A stretch of 64,000 nucleotides of DNA from Candidatus Hydrogenedentota bacterium (GTDB taxonomy: Bacteria; Hydrogenedentota; Hydrogenedentia; Hydrogenedentales; CAITNO01), in NCBI GenBank assembly GCA_903893795.1, contig CAITNO010000015.1, positions 1 through 64,000 of the forward strand, given 5' to 3'. Below, piece after piece: positions 8,731-16,946 of this stretch (position 1 is the stretch's first letter; each line of letters starts with the position of its first letter). The notes below the pieces were generated by a model. The model was not told the origin of the DNA, did no database searches, and saw only the letters and a program-made list of their open reading frames with translations. Position numbers and translations under genes: made by a program.

Positions 8731-9060
8731 ACTTGGAAAGAAGGGCGCTTTGGCGACACTGGACGCCTTGTTTGACCGGGTGGTGGACATCCTGGAACAG
8801 GCGCCGGGGAACGTGGTTCGTGTGGTGAACACCAACATGGTGCTGGCCTACTGGCTTATAGGGCGGGAGAGTGTGCAGGAGGTTCAGGGCGGCGAGGAGC
8901 GGGCGGAGTACGGCAAACAGGTGGTAAAGACCCTTTCACGTCAACTTACTGAGCGGTACGGGCGGGGATTCTAAGTGCCCAACTTGAAGAATTTCAGGCA
9001 GTTCTATTCAGCCTACGCGGCCCGAGGAGATGCAATTGGCTGCCCGGCGGGTAGGATCCC
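8723..9060 (+). pseudogene. Decayed DUF1016/YhcG-type PDDEXK nuclease gene
   Basis: The first 83 codons match the N-terminal DUF1016 domain (LFDRVVDILEQAPGNVVR, AYWLIGRESVQ, LSRQLTERYGRGF). A TAA at about 8972 then interrupts the frame where relatives continue. Beyond it the same frame still reads NLKNFRQFYSAYA, a conserved next segment, and shortly afterwards a one-base slip would be needed to keep LSW-type similarity. The nuclease C-terminus is missing. DUF1016 genes often travel with type I restriction systems or toxin-like loci. Here only a 5' fragment remains, so the locus is probably a degraded mobile defence unit. Confidence 0.75.
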
Positions 9061-9167
9061 AAAACTGTCATGCGCTATTACATGTGGTCGAGATGCCATA
9101 GATTCTCTTCGGGCACATTGACTCCGACCCTGCCACTCTGTTGCCCGCTCAGAACAGGAGAAGCACG

Positions 9168-10064
9168 ATGATTCCGACATTGTTTTCGGTCAGCTATGCG
9201 GGACTGTGGGGACAGGCGCAACTGGACCTTCCGGACTTCATTCGCAAGGCGGGGGAACTGGGATACAGCGCCGTTGAACTTGCCGGGAAGAGTCCGCACC
9301 TTTCCCTGTTGGAGACGCGCGATTCCGACCTGGACGCATTGCGGGAGACCGCCGAAAGCGCGGGCGTGGAGATTGCCACCATCGCCGCCTACACCGATTT
9401 CACGGCGGGCGCGTCGGCGGTCGAAGTGCCCTTCAACGACATGCAGGTGGCGTATGTCCGCGAATTGGCCCGGATGGGCGCGCGGCTTGGCGCGCGAATC
9501 GTCCGCGTCTTCACCGGATACACCACGCAAAGCGAGTCCGCCACCGCCGACTGGGACAAGTGCGTCAGGGCTGTCCGCGCCTGCGCCGGGGCCGTGGAGG
9601 AATTTGGCCTGGTGCTCGGTGTGCAGAATCACCATGATGTGGCGGTCAGTTGCGATGCCATGCTCGAATTCCTCGGCGAGGTGGACCGGCCCAACTGCCG
9701 CGCCATGTTTGACCCCTGGGCGCCCGCCCTGCAGGGTGAGGATTTGCGGGACTGCGCGCGCCGCATGGCGCCCCACATGGTGCAAACGACCCTGGCCGAC
9801 TACGTCCGACTCAAACGTTTTGCCTACATGCCCGGCCTCATCAATTACAAAGAGCTGCCGGCCATGACCCGCGCCGTCCCGTTGGGCGACGGGTTTGTCG
9901 ACCTTTCCGGGTTCTTCCAGGGGCTGCGCGAAGGCGGGTTCGACGGCCACGTCGCCTATGAGATGTGCTCCCCCCTGCGCGGTGGCGGCAGCCTGGAGAA
10001 TCTCGACGCGACTGCCCGGAAAAGCCTGGAAGTGATGAAGAGTATGATCGCCGACGCGCAGTAG
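9168..10064 (+). CDS. Sugar phosphate isomerase/epimerase (xylose isomerase-like TIM barrel)
   Basis: A 298-residue cytoplasmic protein of the AP endonuclease 2 / xylose-isomerase-like superfamily. The start MIPTLFSVSY and AGELGYSAVEL, the middle GVQNHHD, the metal-site FDPWA segment and the late YEMC ending fit the barrel. Members isomerise or epimerise sugars with a divalent metal. The precise substrate cannot be read. AGGAG lies seven bases upstream of the chosen ATG; a TTG at 9141 is less likely. No signal peptide is visible. Confidence 0.8.
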   Translation: MIPTLFSVSYAGLWGQAQLDLPDFIRKAGELGYSAVELAGKSPHLSLLETRDSDLDALRETAESAGVEIATIAAYTDFTAGASAVEVPFNDMQVAYVRELARMGARLGARIVRVFTGYTTQSESATADWDKCVRAVRACAGAVEEFGLVLGVQNHHDVAVSCDAMLEFLGEVDRPNCRAMFDPWAPALQGEDLRDCARRMAPHMVQTTLADYVRLKRFAYMPGLINYKELPAMTRAVPLGDGFVDLSGFFQGLREGGFDGHVAYEMCSPLRGGGSLENLDATARKSLEVMKSMIADAQ

Positions 10065-10113
10065 CGCGCATGTCGGCAGGCGGTTCGAAATATTTCCCGC
10101 AGAGAAAGGAGGC

Positions 10114-10518
10114 ATGCCGGTGGACCCCTTCCTGAACATCTTCTTCTTTGTGTTCCACACAGCCTTCATCCTCTTCGTGCTGCTCGGGTGGATTTGGAAG
10201 AAGATGCGGAAAGTCCATCTCGCGGCGGTGCTGCTGACGGCCTTTTCCTGGTTTGGCCTGGGCCTTTTTTACGGGTTTGGCTACTGCTTCTGCACCGACT
10301 GGCATTGGAACGTCCGCCACCGGCTCGGCTGCCCCGACATGCCGCGGTCCTACATCAAGTTCCTAATCGTCACTGTCACGGGCTGGGACCTGAACGACGG
10401 CCTGGTGGACGCGGTGACGCTGGGGGCCTTTCTTGGTGTCCTCCTGCTGGCCGTCTGCCTGGCCTTCCCAAAGAGGAGCCACGGCCATCGTTCTTGCGCC
10501 CGCACCCCGCCTCCATGA
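10114..10518 (+). CDS. DUF2784 family membrane protein
   Basis: A protein of about 134 residues with four hydrophobic helices. The stretch GFGYCFCTDWHWNVRHRLG matches the DUF2784 signature (G-Y-C-x-x-T-D-W-x-W). The function of the family is unknown. An AAAGGAGG lies only one base before the ATG, so the GTG two codons later (10120) may be the true start. It follows the isomerase by about 50 bases and may be cotranscribed. Confidence 0.75.
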   Translation: MPVDPFLNIFFFVFHTAFILFVLLGWIWKKMRKVHLAAVLLTAFSWFGLGLFYGFGYCFCTDWHWNVRHRLGCPDMPRSYIKFLIVTVTGWDLNDGLVDAVTLGAFLGVLLLAVCLAFPKRSHGHRSCARTPPP

Positions 10519-10584
10519 CACATGGATTGGGCGCAGCGGGAAGGCCGGATGCCTCGCGGTTGTTCCCTTATTGAGGAGAATCCA

Positions 10585-11439
10585 ATGAACGGAGCATATC
10601 CAGATTGGGCCTGCAACGGCAAATATGCCCGGAAGGGGAATGCGTCCGGAACAAAGACGCGGAAAAAAAACGCAACCCATTTGCCGGTGTGGCGCGAGGG
10701 CCTGAGCTGGGTTGAGTACCTTCAACTGAAGATGTCCCCCGTTTATTATGGTTTTGGCATGCCCCGTGGCGACAATTCCCCCGTTCTTGTGGTGCCCGGT
10801 CTTTTCGAGACCAACCTCTGTTTTCTCGAAATGCGTCTATGGCTGAGACGAATCGGCTACAGGGCGTTGGGAACGGGCATGTGGGTCAATGCGGAATGCC
10901 CTGAAATCGTCGGCGAGCGTCTGTTGGCAATAATCTCAAAGGAGTACGCGGCGCACGGCCGGAAAGTTCATCTCATAGGCCACAGTCTGGGCGGGCTGGT
11001 CGCGCGCGGGGTCGCCTATCATTCACCGGAAAAGATAGCCTCCCTGACCATGCTCGGTTCCCCCTTCCGCGAAGTCAGGATTAGTCCCTTTGTGGCCTGC
11101 GCCCTCGATTTCGCGCATGATTTTGTTTCCACGCGCCGCCACTGCGCCCATGCGAACTGCTTTTCATTCGATTGCCCCTGTCCCGGCGTCACCATAATGA
11201 AGGGCCGTTTCCCTGCCACCGTCCCCGAAACAGCCGTCTACAGCAAGAATGATGGACTTGTGGACTGGCGGGTCTGCATGCACGGCGACCCCAAAAGGGA
11301 TGTGGAGGTGCATTCGTCCCATCTCGGATTAAGGTGGAACCCGGAAGTGTACCGGGTCATCGCCGAACGCCTGGCCATGGCGGGTGAGCAAAGCAAATCG
11401 CAAAGAAAGAGACGCAGCAAAGAGTCTGCGTCTTCTTGA
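10585..11439 (+). CDS. Lipase-like alpha/beta hydrolase
   Basis: A 284-residue serine hydrolase with the nucleophile elbow GHSLGGL, an oxyanion-type VVPGLFE segment, a likely acid in YSKNDGLVDW and a likely catalytic His in SSHLGL. The order resembles triacylglycerol lipases and PGAP1-like esterases. The N-terminus is basic with no clear signal peptide, and the C-terminus is also very basic (KSQRKRRSK). A cysteine-rich patch (CFSFDCPCPG) lies between nucleophile and acid. The ATG at 10585 follows GAGGAG by six bases. The natural ester is not predictable. Confidence 0.75.
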   Translation: MNGAYPDWACNGKYARKGNASGTKTRKKNATHLPVWREGLSWVEYLQLKMSPVYYGFGMPRGDNSPVLVVPGLFETNLCFLEMRLWLRRIGYRALGTGMWVNAECPEIVGERLLAIISKEYAAHGRKVHLIGHSLGGLVARGVAYHSPEKIASLTMLGSPFREVRISPFVACALDFAHDFVSTRRHCAHANCFSFDCPCPGVTIMKGRFPATVPETAVYSKNDGLVDWRVCMHGDPKRDVEVHSSHLGLRWNPEVYRVIAERLAMAGEQSKSQRKRRSKESASS

Positions 11440-11510
11440 AAGGCATGCCTGCCGGAAGCAGCAGGCCTCAACGTTTTTGTCGGGTCGGAAGACCGCCCGA
11501 GCTGCCTGCC

Positions 11511-12407
11511 CTAACGGTACAACTCAGGCCGCTGGCCGTGATAACCGGGATTCTGTTCCCGTGCGGCCATCACCCCGGAGGGGTCCACATCCGCAAAGAT
11601 GACTCCCTCCCTGTCCCAGATTTCCGCCAGCACGGACCCATTGCAGTTGACGATATTGCTGCCGCCGGGGAACTTCTTGGCGGTGTCGTTTCTGCCGCAG
11701 CAGCATGAGGCCGCCATGATGATGGAATTGGAGCGCGCCAGGGGAATGACCTCCTCCTTGCCGCGGCTGGAACGGTTGTTCAGCCAGAAGAGCGCCACGC
11801 AGTCGCGGTTCGCGTAGGCGCGGGTCATCTCGGGAAAATCGCCGTCGTAGCAAATCATCACGCCGCATTTCCAGCCCTTGACGTCAAAGGTCACCAGTTC
11901 GTTGCCGGGCTTGAAAAATGTGGGTTCGCAGCGCAGTCCCTTGTCTTTCCACCACAGATGGGTCTTGCGGTAATTGGCCACCACGCCGCCTGCGTTGACC
12001 AGCGTTGCCGCAGTGTAGCGGCTGTCGCCGTCCCGTTCCACCAACCCGTAAAGGACCAGGGCATCCGACCCGTGCAGCACTTCCTGAAACGCCTGCGTGG
12101 TGGGACCGGTGCTTTCTTCGGCCAAGTCACAAACATTCTCGATGTATCCGGTCAGCAGGGCCTCATGGAACAGGATGATGTCTGCCTGGCCCCGCAGCGC
12201 CTCCTTGGCGAAGGCGAGCGCCTTCTTGCGGTTTTCCTCGACAGCACCGGGAATGGTTTCCTGTTGGACTATGGCGATGCGAAATCCCTTGTCGGGTTTG
12301 GGTGCCTGGTCTGTGCCCTTCTCGGCAGTACCCGAACGGGCATACAACATGCCCGCCAACCCGGTGGATGCCGCGGCACCCAGCAATTCCCTTCTTGACA
12401 ACCGCAT
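11511..12407 (-). CDS. Tat-exported carbon-nitrogen hydrolase (nitrilase superfamily)
   Basis: A 298-residue hydrolase with the Glu-Lys-Cys triad visible as FHEALLTGY, YRKTHLWW and MICYDGDFPE. It cleaves amides or nitriles. The N-terminus MRLSRRELLGAAASTGLAG is a twin-arginine signal, so folding occurs before export, which is uncommon for this superfamily but recurs in glycan-degrading phyla. Its exact class (amidase, carbamoylase, nitrilase) is uncertain. It is convergent with the lipase-like gene. Confidence 0.85.
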   Translation of the reverse strand: MRLSRRELLGAAASTGLAGMLYARSGTAEKGTDQAPKPDKGFRIAIVQQETIPGAVEENRKKALAFAKEALRGQADIILFHEALLTGYIENVCDLAEESTGPTTQAFQEVLHGSDALVLYGLVERDGDSRYTAATLVNAGGVVANYRKTHLWWKDKGLRCEPTFFKPGNELVTFDVKGWKCGVMICYDGDFPEMTRAYANRDCVALFWLNNRSSRGKEEVIPLARSNSIIMAASCCCGRNDTAKKFPGGSNIVNCNGSVLAEIWDREGVIFADVDPSGVMAAREQNPGYHGQRPELYR

Positions 12408-12472
12408 GGCTCGGCTTCCTTTGATTTGGCTTCCGTGTAATGGAAAACAGGACAGTCAAATGAGATTCCGGC

Positions 12473-12496
12473 ATCCGGAGAGGAAACTCTCCGGAT
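12473..12496. repeat. 10-bp perfect hairpin with GAAA tetraloop
   Basis: ATCCGGAGAG and CTCTCCGGAT enclose GAAA, a GNRA tetraloop. It lies between two minus-strand genes, just upstream of the nitrilase gene. No T-run follows on either strand. It may stabilise an mRNA end or act as an RNA-level element. Confidence 0.55.
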
Positions 12497-12595
12497 ACCG
12501 GACCATCAAGCGGCTCGTTAATCTGGAGTCTGTCCTGGACTTCGAACCGTCCCAGACTCGAGATGCTGCTGGGTTGGGGAGAACACGCCCGTAAC

Positions 12596-13993
12596 CTACA
12601 GCGTCCATCCTTCGCGGTAGGCGAGGTGGGCGTAGGCGTTGGCTTCTTTGTTGTTGGTGACTTCCATCTTCTCGCCGTCCCACAGCAGTTTCTTGCCGGG
12701 GAAGCGGACCGCGAGGTTGCCCATGAGCACCATCTCGGACAGGGGGCCCGAATAGTCGAAGTTGGAACTCGCGGGGATGCCGCCCTTGCAGGCGCGCACC
12801 CAGTCGGCTTCGTGGCCTTCCTGGCTGCCCTCGATGCGCGGAATCGTGGGCGCGGGAGGAGTAAAGTCTTTCATGCGCGACAGGGGGAGCAACTGCGGAT
12901 TGCGGCCGTAGCATCCGGCCATCAGCTTGCCCTTGTCGCCGATGAACAGCAGGCCGCCGTCCTCGTCGCCCATTTCCTGGCCGTCCTCGAGTTCATCGGG
13001 ACGGGGCGGCATCAGGCCGCCGTCCCACCAACTGAGCTTCACTTCAGGCATGCCTTCGCGTGCCGGGAAGGTGTACCGCGAAATGGCCGAGCGCGGGTAC
13101 ATCTCGTTCTTCGGCTCCGTGTACTTCCAGAAATCCTCCCAGTAGGTCGATATGCAGCCTTCGACGGAGATGGGGTACTTCAGCTTGAGCGCCCAGAAGG
13201 CCGCGTCCAGAATGTGGCAGCCCAGGTCGCCCAGCGAACCAGTGCCGAAATCCCACCAGGCGCGCCAACTGTCGGGCAGATAGACCGGGTGGTAGGGGCG
13301 CATCGGCGCGGGGCCGACCCAGAGTTCCCAGTTCAGCGTGTCGGGCACCGGCGGCGTGTCCTTGGGCCGTTCCACCTCGACGCCCTGCGGCCACACGGGC
13401 CGGTTCGTCCAGGCATGCACCTCGCGCACGTCGCCGATGACGCCTGCCTGGATCCATTCGCAGATCTGGCGGGTGGTGTGGGCCGAATGCCCCTGGTTGC
13501 CCATCTGCGTGGCCACCTTGTATTCCCGGGCCGCCTCGGTCAGCTTGCGCGCCTCCCAGACCGCGTGCGTCATGGGCTTCTGGACGTACACATGCTTGCC
13601 CGCCTGCATGGCGGCCATCGCGATCACGGCGTGCGTGTGGTCCGGCGTGGCGATGATGCACGCGTCGATGTCCTTCTGTTTCTCCAGCATGTCGCGAAAG
13701 TCGATATAGCGCTTCGCGTTCGGGTACCGGTCAAAAATCTTTCCCGCGTAGGCCTGGTCCACATCGCACAGGGCGACGATGTTTTCCTCATGACAGGCGG
13801 CGATATTGTTCTTGCCCATGCCGCCGATGCCGATGCCGGCGATGTTGAGCTTCTCATTGGGCGATTTTCCCGCCGCGCCGATGGCAAAACTATGGGGAAA
13901 CACCGAAAGGGCCGCCACGCCGGAAACCCCCTTGATGAAATCGCGCCTGGCCATCCCCTTGCCCGCATTTGTTGACGTTTCTGTATCCTTCAT
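12596..13993 (-). CDS. Tat-exported Gfo/Idh/MocA family oxidoreductase
   Basis: A 465-residue NAD(P)-dependent oxidoreductase for sugars or sugar derivatives. The Tat motif ARRDFIKG (about 15-22) is followed by a Rossmann fold (GIGIGGMGKNN) and a variant of the EKP motif, here QKPMTHAVWEARKL, in which the usual Glu is Gln. The C-terminal domain has the GCISTYWEDFWKY insert seen in the exported clade. An AAAGGA eight bases upstream supports the ATG. The fold and cofactor site are clear; the substrate is not. It is probably part of periplasmic glycan modification. Confidence 0.87.
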   Translation of the reverse strand: MKDTETSTNAGKGMARRDFIKGVSGVAALSVFPHSFAIGAAGKSPNEKLNIAGIGIGGMGKNNIAACHEENIVALCDVDQAYAGKIFDRYPNAKRYIDFRDMLEKQKDIDACIIATPDHTHAVIAMAAMQAGKHVYVQKPMTHAVWEARKLTEAAREYKVATQMGNQGHSAHTTRQICEWIQAGVIGDVREVHAWTNRPVWPQGVEVERPKDTPPVPDTLNWELWVGPAPMRPYHPVYLPDSWRAWWDFGTGSLGDLGCHILDAAFWALKLKYPISVEGCISTYWEDFWKYTEPKNEMYPRSAISRYTFPAREGMPEVKLSWWDGGLMPPRPDELEDGQEMGDEDGGLLFIGDKGKLMAGCYGRNPQLLPLSRMKDFTPPAPTIPRIEGSQEGHEADWVRACKGGIPASSNFDYSGPLSEMVLMGNLAVRFPGKKLLWDGEKMEVTNNKEANAYAHLAYREGWTL

Positions 13994-14277
13994 GAGGTCG
14001 TTCCTTTCTCGTTGAGTGGACCGGTGTTAAGCGTAGCACAGTTCTTTTGGTCCATTCATTAAGCATGCCATCGGGAATCTGCCGCGGAATAATGGGCCGT
14101 GCATCTGGCACAAGCCTCGTTTATAATCTCAATGACGGTCATGCCCGATTGCCGTGAAGTATTGCAGCAAGGCGCACCAATTCTTCAGTTGCATCATGGC
14201 ACTCAAATGGGCATGTGCGAGAATGACAGTTAACGGCAAAAGGCTTCCTGAAAGACCAAGAAATTGGAGGTTCGTCC

Positions 14278-15798
14278 ATGTCAGTGAATAACGGATCGGG
14301 ACAGGGCAAATGGGCGGTCACCGTGCTGCGCTGTGCCATTGGTTGGCATTTCCTCTATGAGGGCCTGTCAAAGATCGTGTCGGGCCACTGGACGGCAAAA
14401 GGGTATCTCGAAGGCGCTGTGGGGCCGCTGGCCGGTTTCTATCACCTGATGGCGTCCTCGGCACCGGTCATGACGGCGGTGGATGCGCTGAACATGTACG
14501 GCCTGACTTTTATCGGGCTGGCGCTGTTTGCCGGTGTTGCCATTCGTGCCGCCTCCGCCTCGGGCATACTGCTCCTGGTGCTCTACTATTTCGCCTATCC
14601 GCCCTTTGGGGACGCCTCCTATGCCGCCACGGAAGGCAGCATCTTCCTGGTCAACAAGAATGTCATAGAGGCGCTGGGCCTGGCGCTGGTGCTCTTTGCC
14701 GGAAACAAGGGCTACGGCCTCTACGGGCTGTCCGGTTCTTCAAAGAAGAAGACCGTTGACGCCGCGGGTGAAGCACCAACCAGCACCCGCCGCGAGGCGC
14801 TCAAACATGTCGCCACGCTGCCGGTCCTGGGCATCATGGGCTACGAGGCATCCACGCAACTCCGCAAGGGCGGGGTGGACGCCTTTTCCGGGGCCACGCG
14901 AAAAATCGTGGTGCCGACCATTAAAGACCTTGCGGGCACACTGCCGAAGGGAAAGCTGGGCAAGTTCGAGATCAGCCGGCTGGTCATGGGCGGCAACCTG
15001 ATCGGCGGCTGGGCCCACTCGCGCGATCTGATTTACGTGCCGTCCCTCTCCCTCGCCTATAACACGGAACAGAAGATATTCGAAACCCTGATGCTGGCGG
15101 AAAAGGCGGGCATCAACGCCATCAACATCGGGTGGCCCTCCAATCCGGTGCTTGCAAAATACAAGAAAGTCACGGGCAGCAAGATAACCGTTATTTCGCA
15201 GGTCGCCCCCAGCATGGACAAGAACGACTACTTCTACGAGATCAACGCCGCCATGGACGCAGGCGCGGACATCCTTCAGATTCAGGGAAACTGGACCGAC
15301 ACGCTGTCGCGGGACAACAAGTTTGAAGTCATCGTCAAGATGCTGGAAAAGATACGCAGCCAGGGCTACGTGGCCGGCCTGGGCGCTCACTCGGTGGAGG
15401 GCCTGATTCGCTGCGAGGAGCAGGGCATCATCCCGGATTATTACATGAAGACCCTGCACCACGACCGCTACTGGTCGGCCCATCCGGTCGAAAACCGCAC
15501 TTCCTATGAAGTGATGGGCGGAAACTCCGACGACCACAACAAGTTCCACGACAATATGTTCTGCGCCTTCCCGGAAAAGGACGTGGCGTTTGTTGAGCGC
15601 ACCAAGGTCCCCGTCATGGGCTTCAAGATCCTCGCCGCAGGCGCCATCCAGCCCGAGGACGGGTTCAATTGGGCGCTCCAGCACGGCGCCGACTTCATCT
15701 GCGTGGGCATGTTCGATTTCCAGGTGGTCAACAACGTCAACACCGCGATCAACGTGCTGGCCAACCTCAAAGACCGCAAACGCGAGTGGCACGGGTAA
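14278..15798 (+). CDS. DoxX membrane domain fused to aldo/keto-reductase-like barrel, with flavinylation-type DAFSGAT motif
   Basis: A 506-residue fusion. Residues ~10-150 form a DoxX-like four-helix membrane domain (TVLRCAIGWHFLYEGLSKI). At 169-185 there is an internal twin-arginine-like stretch TSTRREALKHVATLPVLG, which reads as a fifth membrane or export segment. Residues 201-207 are DAFSGAT, matching the D-x-x-[ST]-G-A-[ST] motif in which ApbE attaches FMN to the threonine. The remainder (~235-495) is an aldo/keto-reductase-like TIM barrel. In the usual GxxxxDTAxxYG segment it reads GINAINIGWPSNP, so the standard catalytic Asp and Tyr are not apparent. ApbE is the next gene, 51 bases on. 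GGAGG precedes the ATG by seven bases. Inference: a membrane-anchored, extracytoplasmic, covalently flavinylated redox protein. Confidence 0.82.
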   Translation: MSVNNGSGQGKWAVTVLRCAIGWHFLYEGLSKIVSGHWTAKGYLEGAVGPLAGFYHLMASSAPVMTAVDALNMYGLTFIGLALFAGVAIRAASASGILLLVLYYFAYPPFGDASYAATEGSIFLVNKNVIEALGLALVLFAGNKGYGLYGLSGSSKKKTVDAAGEAPTSTRREALKHVATLPVLGIMGYEASTQLRKGGVDAFSGATRKIVVPTIKDLAGTLPKGKLGKFEISRLVMGGNLIGGWAHSRDLIYVPSLSLAYNTEQKIFETLMLAEKAGINAINIGWPSNPVLAKYKKVTGSKITVISQVAPSMDKNDYFYEINAAMDAGADILQIQGNWTDTLSRDNKFEVIVKMLEKIRSQGYVAGLGAHSVEGLIRCEEQGIIPDYYMKTLHHDRYWSAHPVENRTSYEVMGGNSDDHNKFHDNMFCAFPEKDVAFVERTKVPVMGFKILAAGAIQPEDGFNWALQHGADFICVGMFDFQVVNNVNTAINVLANLKDRKREWHG

Positions 15799-15849
15799 CC
15801 CGGGATTCGCACACGACAAAACCCCAACGGGAAACCGCCCGGGAAAGAC

Positions 15850-16887
15850 ATGCCTGCACATCGCATGAAGAATCTCAAACGCATGGTGAGCCGGTTGAGG
15901 GAAAAGTGGCTGCCGGGCTGCGGTAAAAGCCCGAGCGCGGAGGTGTTGGAGTTCGGCGGGCTGACCATGGGCACCACATACGGCATTGTGCTGCACGGTC
16001 TGCCGGCCGGCACACGGATTGAAGTCCTGAAGGATGCCGTGCATGGGGCGGTGCACGACATTGACCGGCGCATGTCCACCCACCGGAAGGATTCGGAACT
16101 GAGCCGTTTCAACGCGCACAGGTCACGGGAACCCTTCACGGTGAGTGCCGGGACCGCCGAGGTGTTCCGCATTTCGGGAAGGGTCAGCGAAGCGTCGGGC
16201 GGGGCGTTCGACATCACCGTGGGGCCGCTGGTCAACGCCTGGGGATTCGGCCCGGAGCGGTTTTCCCCCGTTCCGGACGATGCCACAATTGCCGCGCTTC
16301 GTGAAAAGGTGGGCTGGCACCTGGTGGAAGTGCGCGACGACAACACGCTCGTGAAGAAACACCCCGACCTGCTCTGTGACCTGTCGGCCGTCGCAAAAGG
16401 CTACGGCGTGGACAAGGCGGCCGAGGCGCTCGACCAACTGGGCGCGGACCACTATCTGGTCGAGGTCGGGGGGGAACTGCGAACCAAAGGCGTCAATCCC
16501 CACGGGCGTCCCTGGCAACTGGCCATCGAGCGGCCCGGTGACGGGGAGCAGCAGGCGCAGGTGGTGGTGGGTCTTTCCGGCCTTTCGCTGGCCACCTCCG
16601 GCGACTACCGCATTTTCCGCGTCAGCGACGGGAAGCGCCTTTCCCATGAGATCGATCCCCGGTCGGGCTGCCCCGTGAAAGACAGCGTCGCCTCCGCCAG
16701 TGTCATTCACCCCTCCTGTGCCTGGGCCGACGCCTATGCCACGGCACTGATGGTTCTCGGCCCAGAGGAGGGTATTGCATTTGCCGAGAAGAACCGCCTC
16801 GCCGCATACCTGATTGAGCGCAAAGCGACCGGCGAATTTGCAGGCCGCCAGACGAAGGCGTTCGGGCAGTATTCAAGCGGCGGGTAG
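15850..16887 (+). CDS. apbE: FAD:protein FMN transferase (ApbE)
   Basis: A 345-residue enzyme that transfers FMN from FAD to a Thr or Ser in the S/T-G-A-T motif of exported proteins. Visible family segments are MSTHRKDSELSRFN, GGAFDITVGPLVNAWGFG, DLSAVAKGYGVDKAA, YLVEVGGELRTKG and SGDYR. The N-terminus is basic and lacks an obvious lipobox. It directly follows the DoxX-AKR fusion that carries a DAFSGAT motif, so that neighbour is the probable acceptor. The gene and its partner are likely one transcript. Confidence 0.93.
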   Translation: MPAHRMKNLKRMVSRLREKWLPGCGKSPSAEVLEFGGLTMGTTYGIVLHGLPAGTRIEVLKDAVHGAVHDIDRRMSTHRKDSELSRFNAHRSREPFTVSAGTAEVFRISGRVSEASGGAFDITVGPLVNAWGFGPERFSPVPDDATIAALREKVGWHLVEVRDDNTLVKKHPDLLCDLSAVAKGYGVDKAAEALDQLGADHYLVEVGGELRTKGVNPHGRPWQLAIERPGDGEQQAQVVVGLSGLSLATSGDYRIFRVSDGKRLSHEIDPRSGCPVKDSVASASVIHPSCAWADAYATALMVLGPEEGIAFAEKNRLAAYLIERKATGEFAGRQTKAFGQYSSGG

Positions 16888-16946
16888 ATTGGAAGACGCG
16901 GAAAGGGACAACCAATGCGCATCTTTGCAAGGCGAAAAGGGGCCGC

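Noticed and set aside
12563..13975. A 470-residue plus-strand frame
   Set aside because: Antisense shadow of the Gfo/Idh/MocA gene; no start signal or family motif.
14041..14130. TATAAT at about 14115 as promoter for the DoxX fusion
   Set aside because: The -10 is perfect, but no hexamer at the right distance resembles TTGACA, so it was not called.
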